From NCBI GenBank assembly GCA_016110215.1, contig JADWQD010000018.1:372001-436000 (forward strand): a stretch of 64,000 bases of DNA, read 5' to 3'. Made by a program: the position numbers and the translations under genes. Of this stretch, positions 22,187-34,497 are shown piece after piece. This DNA comes from Capronia americana. Lineage: Eukaryota; Ascomycota; Eurotiomycetes; Chaetothyriales; Herpotrichiellaceae. A model generated the notes under the pieces. It was given only the letters and a program-made list of their open reading frames with translations, did no database searches and was not told the origin of the DNA. Position 1 is the stretch's first letter; every line of letters begins with the position of its first letter.

Positions 22187-23001
22187 GATGAGCGACCTAT
22201 GTGTTCCCCTTCTGTGGGCTCATTCTTCCAGAACCCGACTTCTCAGCCGTCAAGCTAGAGCTATCGTCGAGATAGTTATCTAACCACCTCTGGAGCGTCC
22301 ATACGCACGGGAGGAACTGGTCGTGCGCCCGTTGCGCCGTGGGTTACGCGTAACTTCGTCCTCAAGTCCAAGGGCTGCACCTATGGTCATCAGGTCGGAG
22401 ACAGCGGACAATTCGATGTCAGAGGCAAGCTTCTCACAACGTGCTCCTGGGGCGCGACAAATCGGAACACAATGGATGGCCTTGTCCCTCTGTGTTTATA
22501 TATATACATGAGAACGAGTCCGCGGATACAATGCCCCGAGCTTGGAAGGCTACGATGGCCGTGGTCAGGTCAGAGAGTCGACTTACCGATACACTGTGAT
22601 ATGAATAGATATTACTTCGTCAACCTCCAACAGCTCCGCAAAGAGGGGGAAGTCGCCGAGGAACGAGGCGAGCACAGAGAGGCGAGCAGCATCAAGACAG
22701 TGACCTGCGGCCACGACCACGACCACTACCCTTGACCCGTCTCGCCGGTCACAGTAAACGGCCACTGTACTCCACTCCTACAACAGCTTCTTCCTCGCGA
22801 CAATCTTGTCACACACAAATCACACCCACCAATCGACCGCCGTCGGTCATTCTATGAAAGATGGGCCGTGTCGCACAGACGACGAAGAACAGAAAGCGAA
22901 GATCGCAACACAACCATTTCAGGTCCCCGGATGCGACAACCTCGAGACCGCGGGTCACATGAAGTTGCACTGAAAGCTGGCGCATAAACAGGAGATGCCA
23001 C
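22187..23001. other. decayed sequence, no gene named
   Basis: Short frames only, with a TATATATA tract near 22496. A repetitive His/Asp codon run occurs at about 22708-22735. Confidence 0.35.
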
Positions 23002-23886
23002 AGGCGGCGGAGGGGGCGATGCTGGGAGAATTCCAATGTCCGCAGTACGAGGCAACAGAAGGTGGTTCGTTTGGTTCGTCGTCGCACTGGCCTGACTGCC
23101 AACATACACGGTCCTCCCGGTACTGGCAAGACACACTTCATCGGAGAACTCTCGAAACCGTTCATCATGTCAAACGATGCTGAGGTCCAAATTCTCGCCA
23201 CCTCAGCCTCGAACTACGCGACCAATGCCATCGCTGTCCGTATCGACTCCCACATCAAGAGCATGAAAGCCGAAGGCCTTTACGTCGTTCGCGTACATGC
23301 AAATGCCTCCGAGGGCGACATCGCGCGCCAGAAGGCTAGACTCAAGCGCAAAATCCCTGACGACGCCAAGCCGCAGCTCATTCGAGACCTGGAGCCAGAG
23401 GAATACCCGAACGTTGACGACCGCTTCCATGTTTTCTGCATCAAAAGTCTTGCCCAGCCACCCGGCTGTCTCAATATGGCCAGGGCGCGAATTCTTTCAG
23501 AGGCCAGGCCATCAACTGACGAACAAGATATCAACAAACATCAGCCTCGCGCCCGGCCAAGGCAAAGACGGAACGAGGAAAACATGAATCGCCGAGAAAA
23601 TCAGGCTGACAGCACCAAGTACCTCGACAAAACAGCCACGGGGTACGAAGAAGTCCACACTAAAGAAGAAACGAAGGTGATGTTGATTTCCGAGCTTCGC
23701 CCAGATGAACGCCCATGTGTGACCCGAAGGGATGTGGACGCTTTGCTTTCTCCGACGAGTCCAGTGGAAGTTTGCCTGAGAACGACACCAGGGACTATCC
23801 GGATACGGACGGCAACGGTTGAGACTTGGTTCCAGCCGTCCTCTATCGTCCAAGACTCCCGCTGCCGAGCCAGAGATGTCCAGTGA
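23002..23886 (+). pseudogene. UPF1/DNA2-like SF1 helicase N-terminal fragment
   Basis: The frame is open for about 295 codons. It has TANIHGPPGTGKTHFIGEL (Walker A at 23110-23133), then EVQILATSASNYATNAIAVR, which fits motif Ia of UPF1-like helicases (SN-x-A), and YVVRVHANAS, which fits their conserved Val-Val-Arg step. The DEAA box and helicase motifs III-VI are absent. From about 23540 the frame turns into a low-complexity Arg/Gln/Asn stretch and ends at 23886. No ATG lies at a credible start. This is a truncated helicase. Confidence 0.6.
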
Positions 23887-26128
23887 CATGGCTGGCTGGT
23901 CTGTCGAAGACGTCAAGAGTACGCCGTTTTCAATCCTGCATTTGTGAGCTGTTGACTAATATGTTGATAGAAGTCCGGTTTTGTGTTGAACATGCCCTCC
24001 GCCGCGTCAAACGCCGTGTCAAGAGCGAGTACCAGACCCTAGTTGCAATGCAGGCAGATGTCGATGCTCTTCTTCAGAGCTGCAACCAGAGATGGAACTG
24101 GCCGATCATTGGCGGCAGACATCGCAACCGCATCAATGGTGCTATGCTACGACCGCTCTGAGTGCCTAAGAACGCTGCTTTGGGCATCCACCGTGGCTCC
24201 AAACAAAAATATCCATCCCCCGCGACTTTGCATCTTTACCTCACAGGCAGCAACTGACTGTCAACCAACTGGCTGTGGACAAATCCTTCTCCTCTTGTGT
24301 TTCTCTCCGATCGTTCTGCCGGGCCAGCTCTTTGAACCGGTCGTCGCGTCAATATGACCGTGTTTATTTCCCCCTTAAATTTCCCTCCCAATCCTCATCC
24401 GTTTTTATGCCTCAGTGAACTCGTGCAACAAAAGACATTGTCCGACCTGTCTTACCTGGATGAGGGTTATGTCGAGGGGAAATGGAGGGCACAGGTGGTG
24501 GTTCGTGGGTCTCCCTACGGCGTCATAACCTCATAACCGGAAGAGCAGCTGCTTTAAGCAAGGCCACTGCCAAAAAGCTGGCAGCCGGTTGCGTGGTGCA
24601 GCGGCTTCGAAACGGTACGTCGAGGACGTCCGCGCCATGACGACGACTCTCTAACCTGATCACACAAGTATGCCAATCCCCCAGTGAGACGAGCTCTGAC
24701 ACCTCGGCCGAGGAAGACTACGTGACCGTACCCGCGGCGGAGGAGAGAACCAATAAACAGAAGAAGGTCTTGGAGCGAGCACAGGAGCATCTGCGAGATT
24801 CCCCATCCATCTCTGGTTATACACAATACCCCGATATCGATTTTTGGATCCAGCCGGATCCTGCTGCTAACGGAAACCTGGAGATGATGCTCAAAAACTA
24901 CCATACTCGATATGGCATGAGATCGATGAGTCTCGGGGACAGAATCTATGGACAGAGACGACCCGGTCGATGGTAGAGGAATCAGACCATGGTCACTGCT
25001 CTCGACTTTGGTACATCGGCCGTTGTCAGCGGCGATTCAAAAATGAGGACAAACAGTACTCGTGTGGCCTCACCATAGAGTTCCTCGAGCACCAAAGGAT
25101 TACACCAAGTGGCGTGGTCGATATTTCCACAGAGAGGTTCGTCAAACGAGCAGCTCGGGAGGTTGTCCTCGTTGATCTCCTCATGGAACCGGCCTCCACA
25201 ACCGAATGGACTCGCGCATATCGAGAGAAGTGGGAAGATTTCCAAATGCATCATGCAGGATGGAGTCCCCACCTGTTCGACAGGTCTTCATGATTTTCAG
25301 TAGACAGACTGAAGCAAGAGAATCACAACATCTCAGGAGCTAGCCTATCTGGCTGTTGTTGAGCTTTTGCATCTTGGGCACTGTAATCTCCCTTACTGTC
25401 ACCGGTCTCATTCCGTCTTACATAGCTAGATAGATAGATGCCATACACGACATTACATTGATCACGTCTTCTGTCAATAACAGAACAGGCACGCATAAAA
25501 TATATTTGCGTCGAGGGGCGTAACAACACCTCACTTTGCATCTTCAGACCAGTAGCTAAGACGAGTGAAAACCCTCTCACGAACCGTTCCGCCCATCTAT
25601 CTGCTCTACTCGTATATACGTATGTGTGTGGACAAGCTCATTTCAGCCGTGGCCATAGTCTTGTTAGAGCCTCGCCTACTTTGGAAGACCGGACCCGTCG
25701 AGGTCGGTGGGATAGTGTCCCAAGCTTTAGGCTCGACTTATATATGAGTGGTGCGAAGCTAAATGAGTACAGAGTGGACGGGACGAACAAGACAATTACG
25801 GTATATATGCAACTGTAGACCCATTCGTGCTTGATCCCGCTTATTGATTCGTGTGCTTGTTCTGTCGTTGCGACCAAATCCCCCCGGAGCTTCGGTGGTG
25901 AAGCCGTTAACCTCAAAGTCAAGCTTCTCGCAAGCCTGGCTTATCGCAGCGACGTCCGTAGCCCAATCCTTAGGGTCTTTCGCGGGCTGATCGCCGTGTT
26001 ATTGTTCAATGCTCCCGTTGCATTTCTCGCGATTAAGCTTTTCCCAAGTCCTCGGTGAGTAGTCTGATTTCTTGTCCGAGCAGAGGCAAGAGATGCCGGG
26101 GTCTGTTTTCACAATCAGCACGCGACTC
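23887..26128. other. decayed sequence, no gene named
   Basis: Many short frames on both strands. A frame from 24722 to 24973 and one from 24970 to 25290 look weakly coding-like but match nothing I know. A TATATA tract lies near 25740 and another near 25800. Confidence 0.35.
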
Positions 26129-27259
26129 TCACGAGACAAGAGCACCAGACACGCACGGGAACGCAGCGATCGGCGCCCGCACGATTTCCTCTGATGCATT
26201 CCAGGCTGGGAGACGCTTGTGTTCTTCCCGGAGCTGCTGAGTGAAGGCATGACGGCCACTATACATCAAGGCTATGTCAGCCGGAGTGATGTGCGTGATG
26301 GAAGTGCAATGACGGATCCCCTCGCTGTGGACGATTCTTGCTAAGCGGCAAATCATCTCATGTGAGGCCACTTTCAGCACGTACACCGGCGACTTGTCGA
26401 ACCACACTGGATGCTGGCGAAGTTTCATGAGCTCGTCGAAGAGAGCGACTGAGTCTCCGCAGTACGGGATGAGCAGTTGGTCCATGAACTCTTTCGAGAC
26501 CCAGGAATGAATCTCGTTGAATTTCGAATCCAATCGGACGTTGTGGTCTTTGCATTTTGCTTTGAAAGTCTGCGTGCGACCCTTCTGCTTGACGCACTCC
26601 AACACCACACCAGCGCAACCCCCAACGGTGTTGAGTTGATTGATTGCTTTCGGTACACACATTTGCCCCCGTCCAGTGGAATTCCCCGGTGGCCTCGTAT
26701 ACATAGGAAAACAATGCATTTCAGTTGGCCCCCCTAGTTTCAGTTCTTGCCACGCCAAAAGCGGGCTCTCAGTCGAAAAAAACGAAGCGAGTTAGCCGTG
26801 GTCAGAGTCGGAAAAAAGGGGTCAGCCTCGTCAAAAACGGACTTACCGGAGTTTTCCTCATTGGAGGATTTGCTGTTCGTAAAGGGGCCGGTGAGCTGGC
26901 CGAGCCCTTCTTCACGCCATCCTTTTGCTCGGGCTCTATTTTTTCGAGTCAGTCTTCGAAATCTTCGAGTAGTCGAGGTTTAATTTCATCGAGCCTGTCC
27001 GTTTTCGTTTTCCTGTTCCATGACCGTCAGCCCCGTCCTCGCTTTCCCGTGGTGGTACGCTCTGTGAGGAGACGTTCCCAGTCAAGATACTACGCCCGCT
27101 GCAAAGGGTGTAGTGTACATGCACGGTGAAGCCCTCCGACACGCGATTGTACCGTCTGTCTGCTGTCGATCTTGGGCTCCCTCCAGCATGAGACCACCTT
27201 CCACCATGGTCACCTCCGCGCTTGGTGGATAGACTTCCCTTGTTGTTGGCTATAGACAT
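26129..27259 (-). pseudogene. minus-strand coding-like blocks with an intron-like junction, family unknown
   Basis: Reading on the minus strand, a block below 27259 ends in KLNLDYSKISKTDSKK. Next, in another phase, comes GLGQLTGPFTNSKSSNEENS followed by a GTAAGTCCG donor, a GGCTAAC branch and a GAGAG acceptor (about 26760-26850). Then an open frame runs down to 26129. That frame contains EIHSWVSKEFMDQLLIPYC and VLKVASHEMICRLARIVHSE and is about 190 codons without a stop. Composition is protein-like. It could be a small real gene, or part of the SNF2-like genes nearby, but I do not recognise it. Confidence 0.4.
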
Positions 27260-27392
27260 CCTGCACCAGTCGCCGAAACTTGCGGCACGAGCAACGAGGG
27301 CGGTGGTCGTGGCGTAGACGAGCTGGATGAGCTGGAGTCAATAATGTCAGGGCCGGTGATCCCATTCCAGGATCTAGGCTCCCCCATTGATA

Positions 27393-28074
27393 TTACGACG
27401 AAGTATACGCAGGATGTAATGGTCGATTGATCCTGAGCACGCAGGGCTCGGGGCCGTATAACACCTTTGCCAGTTTCAGCTGCCGGTTGAACTGTTCGAA
27501 ATCGAGAAGCCCTTCACAGCGCCACGGACCATTCTTCACGTCAACGAATTTAGCCTTACCGTCGAGCTCGAGTGCCTTAATGACAAAACGAGGCGGTAGG
27601 CAATTCATAACGACGGGTGCGCGCAGACTGCGGTGCTGACACTGCGGCGCAGGGACAGTGCATGGGTACTGGAGATCGATCCCTAAGTCTCTGGTGAACA
27701 AATTGGTCATGGCCTGGGACAAATTAAGACTTTTATCTTTGCGTGTGATGTAGGTGAGACTGCTTGTCTGGTTTGCATGGTGCCACCCATCCAGAAGGCG
27801 GCGCGCTTGTGCTCAACACGATGTCATGGTCTTCTTGCGAATCTGCGAGGCGGCTCGGACGTGCATGATTCTTTCTCCACTGGCCTGCCTCGATGACTTT
27901 GGCGTCCTTCATTATTGACTGGGTCTCTTTGACCGAGGAGCTCATGTATCTTGAAAAGAAGTCTGGCGACCGTGTCACATCACTTACGTCGCCTACCTGT
28001 CTCAAGGCTTTTATGACTGTTATAAACTGCCCCACGCCCTGAAGCGATCCCTGGTTGCTGCATCTCACATCCAT
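27393..28074 (-). pseudogene. two minus-strand open blocks, family unknown
   Basis: On the minus strand a block from 28074 to 27733 (with VSDVTRSPDFFSRYMSSSV) is followed at once by a 109-codon block from 27722 to 27393 (with LPPRFVIKALELDGKAKFVD and LKLAKVLYGPEPCVLRI). A stop separates them. The composition looks coding, and the blocks have the orientation of the SNF2 relic at 31 kb, but no motif allows a name. Confidence 0.35.
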
Positions 28075-29772
28075 GTGACCTTTTTGGCTGGAGTCGTCTC
28101 AGACTTGAACGTTGACTGAGATGTCGTCAAGCCACTGATTCGCCCATTGGAAAGCCTGCAAGATGACTTCGCAGGTGAGTCCCTTGAGGGAAGACATCCT
28201 CCGTTAGCGTGAAGCATAAAGTACATCAATATACATCCAGACGGAGCGAGCAGGGGAAGAACAGACAGCTACCACAGAGTGTGCATGTGACCCAACCCAC
28301 ATTCTTCGCTGAACATGTCGCATGACCCTGCTGGGTGCCCACGTCCAGCTCCATTCACCTCGGGGCACTTCGTCACTCAAGACCGGGCAAAGTCAACACG
28401 CGAACGCGAAGTCGAAATGATCCGCTTCCAGTCGAGGCGGTATGACTACAAGTCCGTTACCTTACTAAACCGACTGCCACGTCTCAAAACAACGTGCAAC
28501 CCCCTGGCACAGGAACACAACCTGTTCTGACGGGGTCAACGGGAAAAGCTCCCGTGACCGTTGTGTGCAGAGCCTTCGTTGGAGATGGTCTCGCCGTGAT
28601 CTCTCACCAGATGGTTTCAGCCGGTTAGTATCGCTAAAGAGGCAGGAACTGTGCTGAGCCAAGGTCAAGTAAGGGCGCGATGGAGGTGATGGATGAGCGG
28701 AAGCGGACTCGGTGTCGTAATGGCAAGACGACCCCGCGGAGAAGGCGTTGCTACCAGATTGTAGTATCCAGCCAGCAAGATAGCTAGATATCATAAGTTT
28801 TCTGCACCAAAGAGCCCCATAGAATCCGGATGGGGGGATGATCAGGACATCACCCGGTTTCCCGAGACATTTTCGTCTCCACAGCAGGATGAGTTGCTCC
28901 TCAGGTCATTCGATGTCCGATGAATTGAAGTCTGTGCGGCCCACATTCAGCACCTTCTGTCTCTGCCTAATACCCTCGACGTATTGAACGAGATGGTTTG
29001 GACACAGTTTTATGAGAAAGTTGTGGACGTTTGACTTGTGTGCGAGGTCAAAAGGGATTGCCCCAAGGTCCTTCTGAAGTATTCAGCGTTTCGTATCTAC
29101 GCCACATCGTTGTAAGAGCGTGGGTTCGAGGAGCCGATAGCTGCTGAAAATATTGAGAGACTATTTGATTGCACGTCGGCTGGAGATGGACTTAATCATC
29201 TGTGAAGTTGGAGCAGACGGATTATTTGAAGTCCACGCACGCGACCACAGTGGTGGCGCCACCGGGGGTGCGGCGAGCGGCACGCGTATCGGCCAAGGCA
29301 AGCTCTGTGTCCAACTCGTCGGCCTCCTCGTCAATGTCTTCGACGGTGGGAGCGCCGACCTCGCCATTGCACAAGCGACGTTTGCGTCCCACAGACGGTT
29401 CGCACGCGCGACGAGAGAAGCAGCGGGTTCGTCGGAAGGTGCGTTACGGGCGCTGTAAGCGTGGCGTATATTCGCTTGCCGGTATCGTGGTAATATCCGC
29501 TGCGAAGGAGGCGAAGCAGTGTCGTCATCGTCAGAGGAAAGCTTCTGAATCGTGAAGTCCTGAGATGGTGAGAACTCCCATCGGATATCCGTACAACGTA
29601 CGCTCGAACAAGCGGTCATTGCTGAGAACGTGAGACAGCACGAACGTGCGTTGGGATCCATCTTGTCCAAGATATATATAGATATGAATGCCGGAATATC
29701 AGGACCGCACCTGTACTGTGCGTGAAAGAGTGAACTTCCTTGGTGTCGTCCAGAGGCAACTCCGGCAATGTA
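28075..29772. other. decayed sequence, mixed strands
   Basis: A + strand trace at about 28940-29040 (LLSLPNTLDVLNEMVWTQFY) and a - strand trace at about 29240-29400 (APTVEDIDEEADELDTELAL) read like protein but are flanked by stops. A TATATATA tract lies at 29671. No family recognised. Confidence 0.3.
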
Positions 29773-29775
29773 TGC

Positions 29776-29816
29776 CACATCCTGTTGTCGTCACATCCTG
29801 TCGTCGTCACATCCTG
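29776..29816 (+). repeat. 16-nt tandem repeat, about 2.6 copies
   Basis: Units begin CACATCCTG and start at 29776, 29792 and 29808. The first two full units differ at one position. Confidence 0.85.
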
Positions 29817-30777
29817 CAATGGGAATGGGACAAGCATGACGGTAGCAATAGTGGTTGACGCGCGCACTCGACCGCCCGAGGTCGGCGATTGATCCAGATC
29901 CACTGCCACGAGGCATGCGAAATGCGCGTCGTTGCGACAAGAACATCGGCGTAGCATGTCTTCCACGTTAGTGAAACCACGAAACACCCCGTAATAATGC
30001 ATCATATGCATGCGTTGTGTCGATACGTTTTACCGATGCACCGTATCATGCTTCGTACGGATCCACACCACCGATGCCTTCCATCGATCTTGCGTTGATC
30101 TCATGTGTGTGAGAAACGCCCTGGCAACGACGGGCTGTGCTTCCACAGGTACAACTCGGAGTGCCTTCGGGCATCCATACAGAATGTACATTTCAGCGGT
30201 ATTTCCCAGCACTCAGCCCAGCTGAAATCGTCTGTTCAACAATGAACAAACAAAGGGAAGAGCCGAGCCATGCCATGTCGGAAACGTCGGTGAGTTGGCA
30301 AACCCCGATACTTGCCAAGTCGTCATCTCGTGGCCTCGGTGTGAAGTGGCCATCCCAGCAATCCCGAAACTTTCGTTGTGCTTTGTTTTCCGGAGGATCG
30401 CGAGGACATTTGCCTCCAGTGGACATTCGGGCTATATATATGCGAGCCATTTCAAGTACTGGGTGAAGATGACTTGATAACAGAGACCCGCTAGCAGCGA
30501 TTCGCTGAGAGTGACTTACTGTTGAAGAAGGTTGGATTTTGAAAATCTGCTTTCCAACTCTTGACGGTAAGGCTCACGATGTCAACTCCACACGAGGGGC
30601 GGGAGTGGAGGCAGGCGTCTCTGTCCAATCTCTAAGTCTGTGTGGTGGGAGTATTTTGTCTTGATCGTGCTATGCTCCAGCTCGCAGACAGTTGCCACCC
30701 ACTCGAGCGTTAGGCGGAGCCTTTGCCCGAAGATCTGAAGAAGAATAGCAACCTCTTCCACTGCGGAAATAATACTG
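29817..30777. other. decayed sequence, no gene seen
   Basis: Only short frames on both strands and a TATATATA tract at 30432. Nothing recognisable. Confidence 0.4.
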
Positions 30778-31560
30778 TTAGCTCTCCTGATTGTATATCT
30801 CTATATTGGTCTTTGTCGGCTGGGAGTTCAGTGCCGCGGCGATTACGGCCCGCAGAGACATCAACAATCGACGCAGCAAGCTGTAGAGGCGGCGACCTTT
30901 GCCGTTGAATTTCAAGTCGTCAGGTATATCATCCTTAGAGATGACTTTCCGGTCTGTGAAGTCACACCGCGAGTGAGATACGTTGTTGATGAGGTCCCTT
31001 CGTGATCCTGTAGCCAGAGCTGTAAAGCATCTTGATCTACCCAGAACACTCACAACGTCATCCTTCTTTGGCGCCGGATACACCAGAGCGGGATTCTTCC
31101 CGGCGTCGTCGGGTAAAGTCGTCGTGGATATTGCATGACAGAGAAGCTGTTGCGTGAGATTATCTGTGACCTTGTAGATTTGGTCATTCGCGTGCTGGTC
31201 CAAGAGGAGCTCGACCTCTTGGTCCGAGAAGGTGTCGGTCCCTTTCATGAGCTTGGTCTTTTGGTCATCTGTCAACTCGGCTGCGCTCAGGTCAGCCTCC
31301 CCACTCAACTGTGCGGCAAACTTGGTTGCGGCGTTGGCCTGCAGCCAGTTATCATATGACTCGTTCAACGTGACGACCCAAATCTTCTGCTCCTCTTCTT
31401 GTCCAAATCGATGGACTCTCCCAATCATCTGGAGCAGCTGGTGGATGTTCTCCGGATACGACATCACCAACATTCTTGAGCATTTTTGAAGGTTGAGGCC
31501 ATACGCCGAGCCCTTCATCGAGCAGAGAAGAACTTGACATAAACACGCTCTCTCTCTCTC
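30778..31560 (-). pseudogene. SNF2-type helicase C-terminal relic, minus strand
   Basis: In the phase reading through 31518 the protein is VLLCSMKGSAYGLNLQ, then ENIHQLLQMIGRVHRFGQ, then a charged C-terminal tail. These are motif V (GSxGLNLQ) and an intact motif VI (QMxGRxHRxGQ) of SNF2 ATPases. The segment KIWVVTLNESYDNWLQ after motif VI also fits the family. Upstream, around 31870-31890, REKIVASATSEMERV resembles the motif IV region but in another phase. An intron-like GTGAGTGTT donor and CACAG acceptor lie at about 30950-31050. Lobe 1 is not visible, so the gene is broken. Confidence 0.65.
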
Positions 31561-32407
31561 GTGCCATCGAGAGTCCTGCTATCGTGGACGGTACGATGGG
31601 GTACTGGAAAAATTGTACACCCCGGTTGAAAACCCAACGAGGCGGTGTCGGACAGCATTGCCTCATGGACCGCGCTGTTGTTTTGTGGTATGCCGTTCAG
31701 GGACAGCACCATAGTAATGTGGCGGAAGCCTCTGGTCGTTATTGTCCTCTCGACTTGATGAATATAAAGATCGTACGTGGAAGGGCCACGAAATATCGAT
31801 GCCCTGCACGACGTTTGTCGTGGGATAGGGAACTCGTTCCATTTCCGACGTAGCCGAGGCTACGATCTTCTCTCTTTCACCATTGTCGGGTAGACATAGT
31901 ATCGTGACGAGAGGGATGGAACAGAGGCGCCGCGGAATCATGAGCACGCGTTCTATGGCCTTCCGGCTCTCTCTGGAAGCTTCGTCGTCGCTAGTTTCTG
32001 GGCTCGTGAGCTGCGTTCAGCTGGCGGATTATTTGGTGTTCGGAGAGGTCTCAACCCACGGCACCAATAGCTCTGCTCACCGCGAAGTGCGCGCTCCCAT
32101 TACTCCTCGCCCATAGCTAACTTATCGAGGTACTCCTTTTCGGGTATCTCGTTGGTGACTTCGGGAATATGTGGCTTCTGTTAAATTCTGCTGCGTCGTC
32201 GCACCATATCTTGGATGCGCCGAAATTTCAATCATTGACTGCGCGCATCACTTGTTCGTGTCGATGTTCCGCTGCCGGCTTCAGTTGAATCGGTCTCATG
32301 GTCGTCGTCGATATGTTCTCGATAACGTTTGTCCATTCGTACCTAGTCGGTTCTGTGCAGAATGATGGCGTGGGCGAGGCTCGAGTCAAACTCGACCAGG
32401 GAAGGCG
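31561..32407. other. decayed upstream part of the SNF2 relic
   Basis: On the minus strand, phases change several times between 31560 and 31950. The block REKIVASATSEMERVP may be the motif IV region. Nothing is recognisable from 31950 to 32407. Confidence 0.3.
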
Positions 32408-33159
32408 TTATCGACGCTTCCATGATGCCGATGTATATTGGCAGCTCACGGGAAAGACGTCCCGATCGTTGTTGCGTGAGGCCGATAAGGTCGCGCAGAT
32501 GCTTAAGAGCCCCATCCCTCGCCCGACGACCCAGGAATACGATACCTTGGGATCTCTGCGGAACGGAGCCATCACTCCTATGCACTTTGTTGGGCCTTCG
32601 TAAAGAGTGTTCATATACGCTTCGCCGATCTTGACATTGCTTGGGCGACCAAGTACGCTATACTTGGTCCCGATTCTGTCAGCGGCCAGCGCAGCCCTCT
32701 CTTTCAGTATGATGCCATCTATTGCGTCAAGTTCTGACAAGGCTCTCTTCAGCTCATTGCGTTCTGGCCCGGGTGATAGCATTGTATAGGCTTCGCGGGC
32801 GATCCTGCGTGCCTCCTTTCGATGTGTTTCGATATCTTCCACCAGTTCCTCTCGTTGACTGATGTATCGAAAGCGATGACAGATTTGTACTTTCTATACA
32901 TCTGCCACAATCTCTCGGCGGCGGGTACGCGCGGAATCAGCTTCGCATCCGCCCATTCCGGCATTGTCTGTGCCGTGTATTGCACACTGGCTTCGAGATC
33001 AGATCGGTAGACGGATGCCGTCATCCGATGCGCTCCGTTAACCATATTCTTCATCTTTGCCCAGCGTGTGCAGGAATCAGGGGCCCGAGGTTGAGGGAGT
33101 TGCTGGGCAGCATATCCTTCTTCGTCTTCTTCTTCTTCAGGCCCTCGAGGAACTGCCAC
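32408..33159 (-). pseudogene. minus-strand open blocks upstream of the SNF2 relic, overlapping phases
   Basis: Two long minus-strand frames abut. One runs from 33159 to 32749 (with MPEWADAKLIPRVPAAERLW). The other runs from 32842 to 32408 (with EARRIAREAYTMLSPGPERN and GRPSNVKIGEAYMNTLYEG). Where they overlap the second reads better, as a helical Arg/Glu-rich segment, so a frameshift or unspliced intron probably lies near 32850-32900. The block lies where the lobe 1/lobe 2 linker of a SNF2 protein would be, but I cannot assign it. Confidence 0.35.
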
Positions 33160-34496
33160 GGGCCCAACTCATGCGTGATCACCTCACAATCACTGATCTT
33201 GTCACCCATCTCGTGAATCTCGATGAATGGTTCAAGCGGATGTACAGCTGGCACTGAAAGAATGCATCTTCGTCAGGGCTTTAGACATGCTATCCTGTGC
33301 CCATTCTTGATGAATTCTGGCCTTCGCGATTTTCACCACACTGCTGTCAACTGCCCGCCTGACTTGATCAATTCTTTCCCCTTACACCGAAGAAGACGCT
33401 GATGATCTCCAGAAATTGAGGTGGAGGGTAGCGTCAGGTCGGGCCCGTGCAAAGTTGAGGAGGAAAAATCGAGAGGGGAAGGAAGCCCGAAAGCAGCAGT
33501 AAAAGCAAGAAAGAAACGGACTGCAGGGGAATGCGCCTGAGGATCCCGGGACGCAGGGGAACGCCCCGTAATCTGAGGATCCATCTAGGCCGATACCCAA
33601 ACAACCTACACCAGCCGACGCGTTAAAGTCAGAACAACCAGGTCTTCATGGCGGCAAGATTTGTCTGCAATGACAGGTTCCTTCCAGGTCGGGTCAACCA
33701 AGTACAGCACATGCCTCGCAAGCTGCTGTAGGATTTTGCCGTTGTCCCCAGTGTGGCCGAGGATGTCACGGTAGCGAGGCAGTTGGTAGGATACCGGCTC
33801 TTGCAGAGGTGATCGTACAACTCGACCAGTTTATCGTCATCGAAATTCCGACGAAACCCGGGTCTCCTGTTTGCCTTCTTGCATGGTCATTCGATCAGTG
33901 ATAGGGGTCTCCGCGTCGCTTCTTGCTCTGGCGGATCGGGAAGTCATTGATCGTCAAACCAACAAAGTGTCTCTGGTCCTTGATGCCCGACCATGTTGCT
34001 CCCAGGTGTTCACGGTCGTACTTGGCAAAGCGTGAATCATCCGAATGATCTCCCGGACTGCCGGCCCTTTGGTGCTGGCTTTGGAAGAGTGAGCTGCGAG
34101 ACGGGGGGCGTTGAACTTGAAACGCACAGTGCCCGCAAGGGGTGCGTCAGCAGGCTGAAAGAGCCACGGTGCCAAACGCTCAGCCTTGTCAACGAACGAG
34201 TCAGCTTTGGCGGGGAAGTCGGTGTTCTTCTCGTCTCCAGGGGAAGGGGAGAAGAGTAAAACAGCACCGCCTCAGAAGTTTCTCCACATACTGCTCGACC
34301 ACTCTCTCCTGCGCATCGATATGGATACCACCGAACTCCGACTCAGAGGTGGACACAGAGGTAGACGAGACGTCGCTGACTTCAAGAGTCACTGCTAAAC
34401 GAGACCAATTCGGACCACGGCCTCGGGGTCCGAAGTGCGAATAGGGCTCCATACTCCTGGGCCGCGATCAGTCGGGGGAGGACCTCTGTCTTAAGC
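33160..34496. other. decayed sequence, no gene seen
   Basis: Short frames only. A Ser/Glu-rich minus-strand frame ends at 34201. No family recognised. Confidence 0.4.
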
Positions 34497-34497
34497 A

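Noticed and set aside
24989..25070. ATG followed by TALDFGTSAVV, resembling an Hsp70 start
   Set aside because: The frame stops soon after and lacks any further Hsp70 motif; a phase in the same place reads otherwise.
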